From an uncultured Lachnospiraceae bacterium (GTDB lineage Bacteria; Bacillota; Clostridia; Lachnospirales; Lachnospiraceae), in assembly GCA_910579425.1 (NCBI GenBank), contig CAJTVL010000011.1:17402-81401 (forward strand): a DNA stretch of 64,000 bases, in the 5' to 3' direction. The notes below the pieces were generated by a model. It was not told the DNA's origin and made no database searches. It saw only the letters and a program-made list of their open reading frames with translations. How positions within the stretch are numbered: position 1 is the stretch's first letter; each line of letters begins with the position of its first letter. A program made the position numbers and the translations under genes. Shown in pieces: positions 51,314-59,701 of this stretch.

Positions 51314-52585
51314 CTATCCTTTCACCATAATATCAAGAATCACTTTGTTTGTGACATTCATTCCGTCCCGGCTTAATACGCCCACTTCTTCGATGGTGTT
51401 TTCAATTCCCTTTTTGATAATTCCTTCTCCGTGGACAAATTCTTTTCCTTCCGCGGCCATCTGAAAGCCCAGGAGCCCGGCATTTACAGCCATGGCGATT
51501 TTTGCGGCGCAGGAAGGTTTGGCGCCGTCGCATATGGTGCCGGAGAGGATGGCCAGTCCGTTTACCACAGTGTGTTCTATGATACTTTCATTTCCGCCGT
51601 AAAGGAATGCCACGCCTGCCGCGGCACTGCAGCCGGCACAGATGGCGCCGCAGTAAGCAGACAGATAGCCGATAGACTGTTTAATGCGGACCGCAATAAG
51701 ATTGGCGAGAACCAGTGCGCGGATCAACTGTTCATGTCCGGCATTCAATTCTTTTGCATATTCCACAATGGGCATGGTGACGGTAAGGCCCTGATTGCCG
51801 CTCCCGGAATTGATGACTGCCGGCAGCTCACAGCCGCTCATGCGCGCATCGGAACCGGCGGCCGCGGCAGCCATTGCGCGGAGTTTTACGTCCGGAGCCT
51901 CTTTTCCGAGCAGGAGAAGCCTTCCGATTTCCGCTCCCCAGCCTCCTTTCATGCCTTCCTCAGACAATGCCGTGTTACATGAGATTTGATGTTCAATGGT
52001 TTCCGATACGTCTTCCATAGAGCATGTCCTTGCATATTCTACGATTTTGGAGATCTTCAAAATCGCTCCCTCTTCCTCGGATCCGTCCTGATCCGGGATT
52101 TCCTTTTCCAGAAGTATTTCACCGTCCCGCTGAATCAGTACGATGTTTGTATGGGTATCCACAATCCGCACAAGGGCGGTATGTCCCTGTGCTTCCATTG
52201 TGATTTGAATATCAAAAACTCTTTCGGATGAGGATAATGCAATCTCTATCGGGCATTGCTTCAGAAACATGCTGATTTTCCGGGCAGTATCCGGCGGCGC
52301 GCAGGAGAGAACCTCAAGCGCCGAGTCTTCCTTTCCAACGGTAATCCCTGCGGCGATTGCGGATTCAATGCCTTTCATTCCGCTGGTTGCAGGTACCACC
52401 ACGCTCTTCACATTTTTGACAATACTTCCGCTGACGGCTGCGGTCACTTTCTGTGGCAGCATTCCCAGGGTTTTTCTGCCCACGGCGGCGGCATAGGCCA
52501 GAGCGATAGGCTCTGTACAGCCCGTAGCCGGAATTAATTGCTCTTTTAATACTTTCGTATAGTAGATGTATTCGCTGGTATTCAT
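51314..52585 (-). CDS. L-cysteine desulfidase / UPF0597 family protein
   Basis: This 423-residue protein belongs to the CdsB/CyuA (UPF0597, serine-dehydratase-alpha-like) family. It degrades L-cysteine to pyruvate, ammonia and sulfide using an Fe-S cluster. Visible family features are LIPATGCTEPIALAYAAAVG (cluster cysteine), SVVVPATSGMKGIESA, INSGSGNQGLTVTMPI and AYCGAICAGCSAAAG and TICDGAKPSCAAKI (further cluster cysteines). The start is ATG 52585 after GAGGAAA. The open frame to 52666 has no ribosome site. Its location opposite a sulfur-redox protein suggests linked sulfur metabolism. Confidence 0.9.
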   Translation of the reverse strand: MNTSEYIYYTKVLKEQLIPATGCTEPIALAYAAAVGRKTLGMLPQKVTAAVSGSIVKNVKSVVVPATSGMKGIESAIAAGITVGKEDSALEVLSCAPPDTARKISMFLKQCPIEIALSSSERVFDIQITMEAQGHTALVRIVDTHTNIVLIQRDGEILLEKEIPDQDGSEEEGAILKISKIVEYARTCSMEDVSETIEHQISCNTALSEEGMKGGWGAEIGRLLLLGKEAPDVKLRAMAAAAAGSDARMSGCELPAVINSGSGNQGLTVTMPIVEYAKELNAGHEQLIRALVLANLIAVRIKQSIGYLSAYCGAICAGCSAAAGVAFLYGGNESIIEHTVVNGLAILSGTICDGAKPSCAAKIAMAVNAGLLGFQMAAEGKEFVHGEGIIKKGIENTIEEVGVLSRDGMNVTNKVILDIMVKG

Positions 52586-52886
52586 ATTTTCCTCAATTCT
52601 GCTGCGGTAATTAAGAGTTCCCGCAGTATGTGTTATATTTCCTGCCGATCTAATTCTACAATACATTGGATATAAACTTCAATTGCTTTTAAATAATCTT
52701 GTTAGGGGAATTCTACCATTGATTGCATTTCATCCGCGTATACTGTAAAATAAACATAATTCAAGGTCTTATTTGTTTTATTATGAAAGAAAAGATTTGG
52801 CAAAAAGGAATTTAATGCTCATCGTTTCAGACGGCTGGGAAGAGATTTTTACTTACTAAAATAAACAAACGAAAAGGAGAAGCAAC
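52586..52886. other. Divergent intergenic region
   Basis: This stretch has no gene. It must contain the promoters of the cysteine desulfidase (minus) and the alcohol dehydrogenase (plus). A weak plus-strand candidate is TTGATT (52719) with TACTGT (52741). I see no clear operator. Confidence 0.5.
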
Positions 52887-53939
52887 ATGAAAGGAACCAT
52901 GAAAACAGCGGTAATGCTGGGAATCGGAAAGATGGGCTTTGAGGAGCGGGAAATCCCCCAGGTGAAGGAGGATGAAGTGCTTGTCAAACTGGAGTATGTG
53001 GGGATCTGCGGCAGCGATCTGCACTACTATGAATCGGGAGCCATCGGAGATTATGTGGTGAAGCCCCCCTTTGTGCTGGGCCATGAGCCCGGAGGAACGG
53101 TGGTTGAGGTTGGCAGGAATGTGAAGCACTTAAAGGCAGGAGACCGAGTGGCCTTAGAGCCGGGCAAGACCTGCGGCCATTGTGAGTTCTGTAAGACCGG
53201 GCGCTATAACCTTTGCCCGGATGTGGTATTCTTCGCAACGCCTCCGGTGGACGGGGTATTCCAGGAGTATGTGGCACATGAAGCGGATCTGTGCTTCAAG
53301 CTTCCGGACAATGTGAGCACCATGGAAGGCGCTCTGATCGAGCCTCTGGCCGTGGGTTTCCATGCGGCCATGCAGGGAGGGGCCAGGGCAGGACAGACCG
53401 CAGTGGTCATGGGAGCAGGCTGCATCGGCCTGGTGACCATGATGGCCTTAAAGGCGATGGGGGTAACGAAGGTATACACAGTGGATATTATGGAAAAACG
53501 TCTGCAGAAGGCGCTGGAACTGGGAGCGGACGGAGTGATCAATGCCGGTCAGGCAGACGCTGTGGAGGAAGTACGGAAGCTGACGGATGGAAAGGGCTGC
53601 GATCTGGTCATTGAGACGGCAGGAACCCAGGCCACCACGGTTCAGGCTATCCGGATGACCAAGAAGGGAGCTGCCATCGTACTGGTGGGCTACAGCAAGA
53701 GCGGGGAGATGACGCTGCCCATGAGCCTTGCGCTGGATAAGGAGCTGACCTTTAAGACGGTATTCCGCTACCGCCATATTTATCCTATGGCAATTGATGC
53801 GGTTGCAGCGGGAAAAGTGAACCTGAAGGGGATTGTGACGGACATTTTCACTCTTGACGAGATACAGAAGGCAATGGATCACAGTGTAAATAACAAAGCG
53901 GATATTGTGAAAGCGGTGGTTCGTATCGGGGAGCAGTGA
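52887..53939 (+). CDS. Zinc-dependent medium-chain dehydrogenase, sorbitol/xylitol type
   Basis: This 350-residue MDR-family polyol dehydrogenase has the catalytic zinc Cys in YVGICGSDLHYYESG and the catalytic His in LGHEPGGTVVEVG. The structural zinc cysteines are in LEPGKTCGHCEFCKTGRYNLC. The NAD site is VVMGAGCIGLVTMMAL followed by VDIMEKRL (Asp favours NAD over NADP). HYYESGAIGDYVVKPP is characteristic of sorbitol/xylitol dehydrogenases. The start is ATG 52887 after AAGGAG. It is a single-gene unit ended by the hairpin at 53975. Confidence 0.92.
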   Translation: MKGTMKTAVMLGIGKMGFEEREIPQVKEDEVLVKLEYVGICGSDLHYYESGAIGDYVVKPPFVLGHEPGGTVVEVGRNVKHLKAGDRVALEPGKTCGHCEFCKTGRYNLCPDVVFFATPPVDGVFQEYVAHEADLCFKLPDNVSTMEGALIEPLAVGFHAAMQGGARAGQTAVVMGAGCIGLVTMMALKAMGVTKVYTVDIMEKRLQKALELGADGVINAGQADAVEEVRKLTDGKGCDLVIETAGTQATTVQAIRMTKKGAAIVLVGYSKSGEMTLPMSLALDKELTFKTVFRYRHIYPMAIDAVAAGKVNLKGIVTDIFTLDEIQKAMDHSVNNKADIVKAVVRIGEQ

Positions 53940-53974
53940 AAGACAGGATTGACGCCGATAAGAGGATGATTCTA

Positions 53975-54008
53975 TAGGAGCAGGACAGTAAAGCTGTGCC
54001 TGCTCCTA
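53975..54008 (+). terminator. Terminator of the polyol dehydrogenase gene
   Basis: TAGGAGCAGGACAG pairs with CTGTGCCTGCTCCTA (one bulged G) around TAAAG, followed by TTTA. Confidence 0.75.
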
Positions 54009-54010
54009 TT

Positions 54011-54094
54011 TATGCGCAGGGGCGTACAGATGAAATTGTTGCTGACTGGGCGTGCGCCCTGCGCGGCGAGTAGGGAGAAAATCTTCCCTGCTCG
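54011..54094 (+). repeat. Dispersed element copy B with hairpin
   Basis: 54011-54046 matches 19699-19734 at 28 of 36 positions. It is followed by a hairpin in which CGAGTAGGGA pairs with TCCCTGCTCG with a short A-rich loop, ending near 54094. The element lies directly after a terminator, like its other copy. Confidence 0.45.
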
Positions 54095-54196
54095 ATTTAT
54101 GAAACAGATTTCACTACAATCTATAAAAAAAAGCCTGATAATTTGGAGAGGATGCCTATTTACAACGGCGAAAAAGGATAATAATATAATTGCAAA

Positions 54197-54267
54197 AAGT
54201 GAAACCGATACCACATTCCATACAGGTATATGGAACAAGGAGGTTTCACTTGTGGGGCCAGGACCCC
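54197..54267 (+). promoter_or_regulatory. Structured leader of the Crh-like gene
   Basis: AAGTGAAACC (54197-54206) pairs with GGTTTCACTT (54242-54251) and encloses a second stem, TTCCATA (54216-54222) with TATGGAA (54229-54235). A third small hairpin (GGGG/CCCC at 54254-54267) follows. The nested structure lies 49 bases before the gene at 54316 and does not match a riboswitch I recognise. The wider interval 53940-54315 contains no convincing gene. Confidence 0.5.
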
Positions 54268-54315
54268 GGGAAATCATTATCGTCATAACAAATTTATAAA
54301 AGGAGGAATAGTAAG

Positions 54316-54546
54316 ATGCAACAGGTAAATGTTAAGTTCAGCAGTGTAGAGCAAATAAGACAGTTTGTAAGTATAATTGACAAGTTTGATACAAGTTTTG
54401 ATCTGGGATCCGGACATAGAATCGTTGATGCAAAATCTATTCTTGGGGTCATGACGCTTGATTTTTCGAAACCCCTGCGTCTTCGGTATCATTCCAACGA
54501 TACCAGCATTGAGAAAAAGATCGCTCCGTTTTTGTGTCAGGCATAA
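54316..54546 (+). CDS. Crh-like HPr paralogue
   Basis: This 76-residue protein has the HPr fold pattern. The phosphorylatable His15 of HPr is replaced by Gln (Q13 in SSVEQIRQF), as in Bacillus Crh, while the Ser46 region is intact (S41 in AKSILGVMTLDF). It therefore cannot carry PTS phosphate but could be phosphorylated by HPr kinase and act with CcpA in carbon catabolite control. The start is ATG 54316 after AGGAGG. It has an unusual structured leader. The proline after the active site is also lost, so a purely degenerate HPr without regulatory role is the alternative. Confidence 0.75.
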   Translation: MQQVNVKFSSVEQIRQFVSIIDKFDTSFDLGSGHRIVDAKSILGVMTLDFSKPLRLRYHSNDTSIEKKIAPFLCQA

Positions 54547-54607
54547 GGCGCGGTCTTACAAATTTAAATTTACTGTAGGGCAAAGAAGAAAGAAAGCCGG
54601 CGGAAAA

Positions 54608-55444
54608 GTGAAACAAAGGATTATTTTTTTGGATATAGACGGAACCCTGACGCTGCCAGGGACAAATGCTCCGCCAGAATCTGCAATAAGGGCTATTTCC
54701 CGGGCAAGATCAGAAGGACATTTGGTATTTTTATCCACCGGAAGAAATTACGGTATGCTGCGGCCTCTGCTTAAGTATGAGTTTGACGGGTTCATCGCCA
54801 GCATGGGAGGCTATATTGTATGTCAGGGGAAAGCGATCTACGACTGCCCTATGACTGAGAGCCAGAGACGCTCCGCCATGGAGGTTTTGGAGAAAAATAA
54901 TGTATTCAGAACGGTGGAGTGCATGGACGGCTCCTACACGGACGACGGACTGAAGAAATTTTTGCATCTTCATTCAGCGGAGGGAAATAACAGCGAACTG
55001 CTGCGCCTGCGAAAGCAGATTGAGAAGGAACTTCATATCCTTCCGATGAGGGAATATCAGGGGCAGCCGGTATATAAGATACTGATTATGAGCCATTCAG
55101 AGGCTCAGCTTTCAGAGCCCCAAACGGTTTTGGACCGTGATTTCTTCTTTTGTATGCAGGAAAAAAGTACGGACGGATTTATCAACGGTGAGATTGTCAA
55201 CAGAAAGTTTGACAAGGGAAAAGCAATCTGCCGGGTCTGCTCTTATCTGCATATCCCGATTGAAGATTCCGTTGCTTTTGGGGACAGCATGAATGACCGG
55301 GAAATGCTGGAGGCGGCCGGATTGGGAATCTGTATGGAGGATGGAAGCGACGGACTTAAGAAATGTGCGGATGACATCTGTCCCGGAGTCCAAAACGACG
55401 GAATCCGAAGAGCTTTTTTAAAGTATGGACTGATGCATGAGTGA
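54608..55444 (+). CDS. Cof-type HAD family sugar phosphatase
   Basis: This 278-residue HAD phosphatase of the Cof/IIB type has motif I FLDIDGTLTLPG (nucleophile Asp), motif II FLSTGRN, Lys in NRKFDKGKAICRV and motif IV AFGDSMNDREMLEAAG. Substrates of this group are sugar phosphates, FMN or PLP. The open frame extends to 54458 but overlaps the Crh-like gene. The GTG at 54608 directly before KQRIIFLDIDG is the sensible start although its ribosome site is weak (GGCGG). Confidence 0.88.
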   Translation: MKQRIIFLDIDGTLTLPGTNAPPESAIRAISRARSEGHLVFLSTGRNYGMLRPLLKYEFDGFIASMGGYIVCQGKAIYDCPMTESQRRSAMEVLEKNNVFRTVECMDGSYTDDGLKKFLHLHSAEGNNSELLRLRKQIEKELHILPMREYQGQPVYKILIMSHSEAQLSEPQTVLDRDFFFCMQEKSTDGFINGEIVNRKFDKGKAICRVCSYLHIPIEDSVAFGDSMNDREMLEAAGLGICMEDGSDGLKKCADDICPGVQNDGIRRAFLKYGLMHE

Positions 55445-55492
55445 TCTTATCCAAATGTCAATATAAATGAAAAGAGATGAATAACGGCGTCA

Positions 55493-56476
55493 ATGAATAT
55501 AGCAGAGATTGCAAAAATGGCGGGCGTATCCAAGGCGGCGGTTTCGCGTTACCTTAATAACGGGTATATTTCTGAGAAAAAGCGGGAAGCAATCCGCAAG
55601 GTGGTGGAGGAGACAGGCTACAGGCCTTCTGTACAGGCACAGACCCTCAGAACCCGGAAAACTAGAATGATCGGAGTGATCGTGCCGAAAATTTCATCGA
55701 CCTCTGTGGCAAGGGTGGTGGAAGGGATCCTTTCCACGCTAAATGAAAGGGGATACCAGATGCTCCTGGCCGTTGCCCAGAGCGATCCGGCCAAGGAACT
55801 GGAATACCTCCATGCGTTTCATAGTAAGCAGGTGGACGGCGTGGTGCTGAATGCAACGATTTTTACCCCGGAGCATAAACGTGTGCTGAAGGACTGTGCC
55901 GTTCCGGTAGTGATTGTGGGGCAGCAATTGCCTGGCTATTGCGCGGTGTTCCATGATGATTACCATGCCTCTTATGACCTGACCAGACTGCTGCTGGACA
56001 AGGGAAGAAGGAAGCTGGGATATATCAGCGGCGATCTGCGGGATCAGGCAGTGGGGGCAGAGCGGTATGCAGGCTTTTGCGATGCGGTCCGGGATATGGG
56101 CTGTGAGGAGTTGGCAGACCATTTTGTGACGGCGGCCTTCAGCGTTGCGTCGGGGTATGAGCAGGCAGGAAGATTGCTGGAAAAATACGGCATTCTGGAC
56201 GGGCTTTTGTGTGCCACTGACACCATAGCGGTAGGCGCTGCCCGGTATCTGAGGGAACACGGCATCAAATCCCCGGAGCAGATTCTGGTTGCAGGACATG
56301 GGGATTCCGAAATGGCAAGGATGACCTACCCTCCGCTGATCACTGCTCATTATTTTTATGAAAAAAGCGGCGAGACGGCGGTTCAGATGCTGATGGAGCA
56401 AATCGAGGGCAGGGAAGGAGCCGTAAGGGAGATCAAATTAGGTTACTATATAGTAGACCGTTCGGCGCAGAGTTAA
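55493..56476 (+). CDS. LacI family transcriptional regulator (ScrR-like)
   Basis: This 327-residue LacI/GalR regulator has its helix-turn-helix in NIAEIAKMAGVSKAAVSRYL and a hinge with RPSVQAQTLRTRKTRMIGVI. The effector domain is closest in style to sucrose/fructan repressors (HGDSEMARMTYPPLITAHYF). The start is ATG 55493 with AAGAGATGA-like upstream sequence. It is followed by an inositol-monophosphatase-like gene and preceded by a HAD phosphatase, suggesting a small sugar-phosphate locus. Confidence 0.9.
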   Translation: MNIAEIAKMAGVSKAAVSRYLNNGYISEKKREAIRKVVEETGYRPSVQAQTLRTRKTRMIGVIVPKISSTSVARVVEGILSTLNERGYQMLLAVAQSDPAKELEYLHAFHSKQVDGVVLNATIFTPEHKRVLKDCAVPVVIVGQQLPGYCAVFHDDYHASYDLTRLLLDKGRRKLGYISGDLRDQAVGAERYAGFCDAVRDMGCEELADHFVTAAFSVASGYEQAGRLLEKYGILDGLLCATDTIAVGAARYLREHGIKSPEQILVAGHGDSEMARMTYPPLITAHYFYEKSGETAVQMLMEQIEGREGAVREIKLGYYIVDRSAQS

Positions 56477-56576
56477 GGCGCCGTAGAGAAGAACAGGATT
56501 GAAAATACAAGTTTTGAATCTGCCCATCCGGGACTGTTTTCACCCGGGGGCTTACCGGGAAAGGCATGGGTATACT

Positions 56577-57329
56577 ATGGAACAAAAAGAGCTGCTGAGA
56601 AAAATAACAGAGGTGGTACGGGAATGCGGAGAAATTATCCTCCATGCAGACCGAAATAAAAGCGCTGTGGACGAGAAGGCGGGACATGCCAATTTTGTCA
56701 CGGAATATGACAAAAGGATACAGCAAATCCTGCACAAAAATCTTCTTCAGATTTTGCCGGAAGCGGTTTTTGTGGGCGAGGAGGAGGATATACATGCGTC
56801 TGTTGCAAAGGGCTATGCCTTTATCGTGGATCCCATCGACGGAACCACTAATTTTATTAAGGATTATCACATGAGCGTCATTTCTGTGGGGCTTACATCA
56901 GACGCAGAGAAGTATATGGGGGTCGTTTATAATCCCTATTCAGACGAAATGTTTACAGCGGTAAGGGGAGAGGGGGCCTGTTTGAATGATAAGCCGATTC
57001 ATGTTTCCGGCGAGGCTTTGAGTAACGGGCTCGTACTGTTCGGCACGGCCCCCTACTACGAAGAACTCAGTAAACGTTCCTTTGAAATGGCCTATGATTA
57101 TTTTAAAAAGGCTCTTGATGTGAGAAGAAGCGGTTCGGCGGCTTATGATCTGTGCAGCGTGGCGGCAGGAAGGGCAGAGCTTTTCTTTGAACTCAGTCTT
57201 TCTCCCTGGGATTATGCGGCGGGCGCTTTGATCCTGGAGGAGGCAGGCGGAAAGGTGACCACGATTGAGGGCGGGCCCCTTACCCTGCAGGCGGGATGCT
57301 CTGTGCTTGCAACCAACGGAATCGCCTGA
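56577..57329 (+). CDS. Inositol monophosphatase family protein
   Basis: This 250-residue Mg-dependent phosphatase of the IMPase/FBPase/CysQ superfamily has the motifs NFVTEYDKRIQ, GEEEDI, VDPIDGTTNFIKDYHMSV (metal-binding D-P-x-D-G-T) and LSPWDYAAGALILEEAGG (second metal motif). Substrates may be inositol phosphate, PAP or sugar bisphosphates. The start is ATG 56577. Upstream codons to 56499 have no ribosome site. Confidence 0.9.
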   Translation: MEQKELLRKITEVVRECGEIILHADRNKSAVDEKAGHANFVTEYDKRIQQILHKNLLQILPEAVFVGEEEDIHASVAKGYAFIVDPIDGTTNFIKDYHMSVISVGLTSDAEKYMGVVYNPYSDEMFTAVRGEGACLNDKPIHVSGEALSNGLVLFGTAPYYEELSKRSFEMAYDYFKKALDVRRSGSAAYDLCSVAAGRAELFFELSLSPWDYAAGALILEEAGGKVTTIEGGPLTLQAGCSVLATNGIA

Positions 57330-57410
57330 AGGGGCGCCTGAATCGGCTTTGACCTGAAAATAACCTATGACAGGAGAGAACAGGCAGTAAATTATAATGG
57401 AAGAATGAAA

Positions 57411-57460
57411 AGAGCTCACCTCAGATGGCAGGTATCTGCCGCGGGGCGGGCTCTGTTTTT
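57411..57460 (+). terminator. Terminator of the phosphatase operon
   Basis: AGAGCTC (57411-57417) pairs with GGGCTCT (57448-57454) around an inner GGCAG-GTAT-CTGCC hairpin, followed by GTTTTT. Confidence 0.8.
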
Positions 57461-57515
57461 GTGTTTCCTGCAATTCTTTCGATTTGTAAAAAATGCACAA
57501 AAACCGGGGTGCAAA

Positions 57516-57544
57516 TTGTAATTGGAAACTAATTTTTTTATACT
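57516..57544 (+). promoter_or_regulatory. Promoter of the second ABC importer
   Basis: TTGTAA (57516-57521), a 17-base spacer and TATACT (57539-57544) predict a start near 57551, leaving a leader of about 90 bases before the first permease. Confidence 0.6.
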
Positions 57545-57639
57545 AATATCTAAGAAAATATAGATATTTTTGAAAAACTATCTAAGATATAATATATCAG
57601 TATAAAATCCTTGGTAAAGATGTGAAAGGGGGATGCAGT

Positions 57640-58587
57640 ATGGCAGGAGAGATGAAAAAGGTAAAAAGGAAAAAGAGGCGTTGGAGTAAGGACGATACAG
57701 AGCTTACTCTGCTGGCCTTGCCGACAACGATCTGGTATTTTCTGTTTTGTTTTATGCCTATGTTCGGTATTGTGATCGCCTTTAAAAAATTTAAGATCAA
57801 CGGAGGATTCTTAAAGAGCTTCCTGACCAGTGAATGGGTGGGGCTTGATAACTTTAAATTCCTCTTTTCAACAGGGGATATTTGGCTGATTATTAAAAAT
57901 ACACTGGCGTATAATATCGTGTTTATTGTTTTGGGAATTATCGTGCCAGTAGCGGCAGCGATCGCCATCGGGCAGCTCCATTCCAAAAGGCTGGCGAAGG
58001 TTTATCAGACTGCGATGTTTATGCCTTACTTTTTGTCATGGGTGGTGGTTACCGCATTGGTTTGGGCTTTCTTAAGCTTCGATAAAGGACTTGTGAACAA
58101 TATGCTGGATTCCCTGGGAATGGAAAGGCAGCAGTGGTATATGAAGCCGCAGATGTGGCCGCCGTTTTTGGTTTTTATGAATCTCTGGAAGGGAGTCGGC
58201 TACGGGATGGTGGTATATCTCGCCTCCATCACAGGCATTGACAAAAGCTACTATGAAGCCGCGGGAATTGACGGCGCAACCATATGGCAGCAGATTCGCT
58301 ACATAACCCTGCCCCTGATGAAGACCGTTATTATTTTAATGTTCATCATGAATGTGGGACGCATTTTCTATTCCGATTTCGGGTTGTTCTATCAGGTGCC
58401 GAGAGACTCGAATTCGCTGTACGATGTGGTGTATACGCTGGATGTCTATGTGTATAAGCAATTGAAGACATCGACTACCGGTATGTCGGCCGCCGCCGCG
58501 TTTATCCAGTCAGTGGCGGGATGCATTACCATTCTGACGGCCAACGCCGTAGTCAGGAAATTTGATAAGGAAAGCGCAATGATTTAA
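57640..58587 (+). CDS. ABC permease, LplB/YtcP-type oligosaccharide importer
   Basis: This 315-residue permease has six membrane helices after a basic N terminus (MAGEMKKVKRKKRRW) and the EAA loop YYEAAGIDGATIWQQIRYIT. The sequence FLFCFMPMFGIVIAFKKFKI is characteristic of the LplB family, which serves complex carbohydrate uptake. The ATG at 57640 lies eight bases after AAGGGGG; a GTG at 57622 precedes that site. No ATPase gene follows. Confidence 0.93.
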   Translation: MAGEMKKVKRKKRRWSKDDTELTLLALPTTIWYFLFCFMPMFGIVIAFKKFKINGGFLKSFLTSEWVGLDNFKFLFSTGDIWLIIKNTLAYNIVFIVLGIIVPVAAAIAIGQLHSKRLAKVYQTAMFMPYFLSWVVVTALVWAFLSFDKGLVNNMLDSLGMERQQWYMKPQMWPPFLVFMNLWKGVGYGMVVYLASITGIDKSYYEAAGIDGATIWQQIRYITLPLMKTVIILMFIMNVGRIFYSDFGLFYQVPRDSNSLYDVVYTLDVYVYKQLKTSTTGMSAAAAFIQSVAGCITILTANAVVRKFDKESAMI

Positions 58588-58647
58588 TCCGCTGCAGGTT
58601 TTGTCGGAGTCTAAACTGATGGGCTGTTTACAGTATGGGGGTTTCGT

Positions 58648-59598
58648 ATGGACAATAAAAAACAGATACAGAAAAGAAAGAAAAATGAGCCGGACGGCTT
58701 TGACCGTTTTAACCGGGTTTCCAAACCGGTCAATGTGATATTGAACCTGATTTTTTTGTTAATGGCGCTGGCATGTATTATTCCGATCCTTCTGGTGGTG
58801 GCCATCTCCTTTTCGGCGGAGGCCTCGATTACGGAGTATGGGTATCGGTTCATACCCAAGATTTTCTCTCTGGAAGGTTACGCCTTTTTGCTGACCCAGA
58901 GCAAAATGATTTTCCGTGCCCTTGGGGTGTCGATTTTTGTGACGATCGTCGGGACGGCGTTGGGGGTTCTTCTTACCACCTTAATGGGATATGTGCTTTC
59001 GCGGCCGGACTATAAGCTGAATGGATTTTTGACGATGGTGGTGTTTATTCCAATGGTATTTAACGGCGGTCTGGTATCCACTTATTATGTGATCAGTCAG
59101 CTATTGGAATTAAAGAATTCCGTATGGGCGCTGATTCTGCCCCTTAGTGTTTCGTCTTTTAATGTGGTGATCTGCCGGACGTTTTTTAAGACCACGGTAC
59201 CGGAGTCTTTGATTGAATCGGCCAAGATGGACGGAGCCAGCCAGTTTACCATATTTTCCAGGATCGTGCTGCCGATTTCCCAGCCGGTACTGGCAACCAT
59301 CGGGTTGTTCTTATGCTTCGCATATTGGAATGACTGGTATCAATCCATGCTATATATTGAAGATTCCAAATTATATTCTTTGCAGGCGCTGTTAAACGCC
59401 ATATTGACCAACATCCAGATGCTGGCAAAGAATGCGTCAACCATGGGCCTTGGGGCGGCGGAGATGCTGGCGAAGATGCCCCAGGAGGCGGCGCGAATGG
59501 CAATTGTAGTTATGATTGTAGCCCCTATTGCCTGTGCATATCCGTTTTTCCAGAAATATTTTATTTCCGGTCTGACCCTGGGGGCGGTAAAAGGATAA
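58648..59598 (+). CDS. ABC permease, LplC/YtcP-type
   Basis: This 316-residue partner permease has the EAA loop LIESAKMDGASQFTIFSRIV and the ending YFISGLTLGAVKG typical of LplC-type proteins. The start is ATG 58648, 60 bases after the first permease. It works with the permease at 57640 and the lipoprotein at 59702. Confidence 0.93.
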   Translation: MDNKKQIQKRKKNEPDGFDRFNRVSKPVNVILNLIFLLMALACIIPILLVVAISFSAEASITEYGYRFIPKIFSLEGYAFLLTQSKMIFRALGVSIFVTIVGTALGVLLTTLMGYVLSRPDYKLNGFLTMVVFIPMVFNGGLVSTYYVISQLLELKNSVWALILPLSVSSFNVVICRTFFKTTVPESLIESAKMDGASQFTIFSRIVLPISQPVLATIGLFLCFAYWNDWYQSMLYIEDSKLYSLQALLNAILTNIQMLAKNASTMGLGAAEMLAKMPQEAARMAIVVMIVAPIACAYPFFQKYFISGLTLGAVKG

Positions 59599-59701
59599 AC
59601 CATGTCTGCTTTTTGGTATCGAACCGGTGCGGCAAAATGCACCGTGAAGATATAAAAACGGCTGCAAATTGGCCGTAATCAAAAAATTAAGGAGGATTTC
59701 T

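Larger units (their letters stand above)
57330..57639. other. Intergenic region before the second ABC importer
   Basis: This stretch has no gene. It contains the terminator at 57411-57460, the promoter at 57516-57544, and an A/T-rich 5' leader of about 90 bases with TATCTAAG/AGATAT repeats near 57548-57600. Confidence 0.6.

Noticed and set aside
54012..54299. 95-codon ORF before the Crh-like gene
   Set aside because: It overlaps the dispersed repeat and the leader hairpins, has no recognisable domain, and shows no ribosome site.
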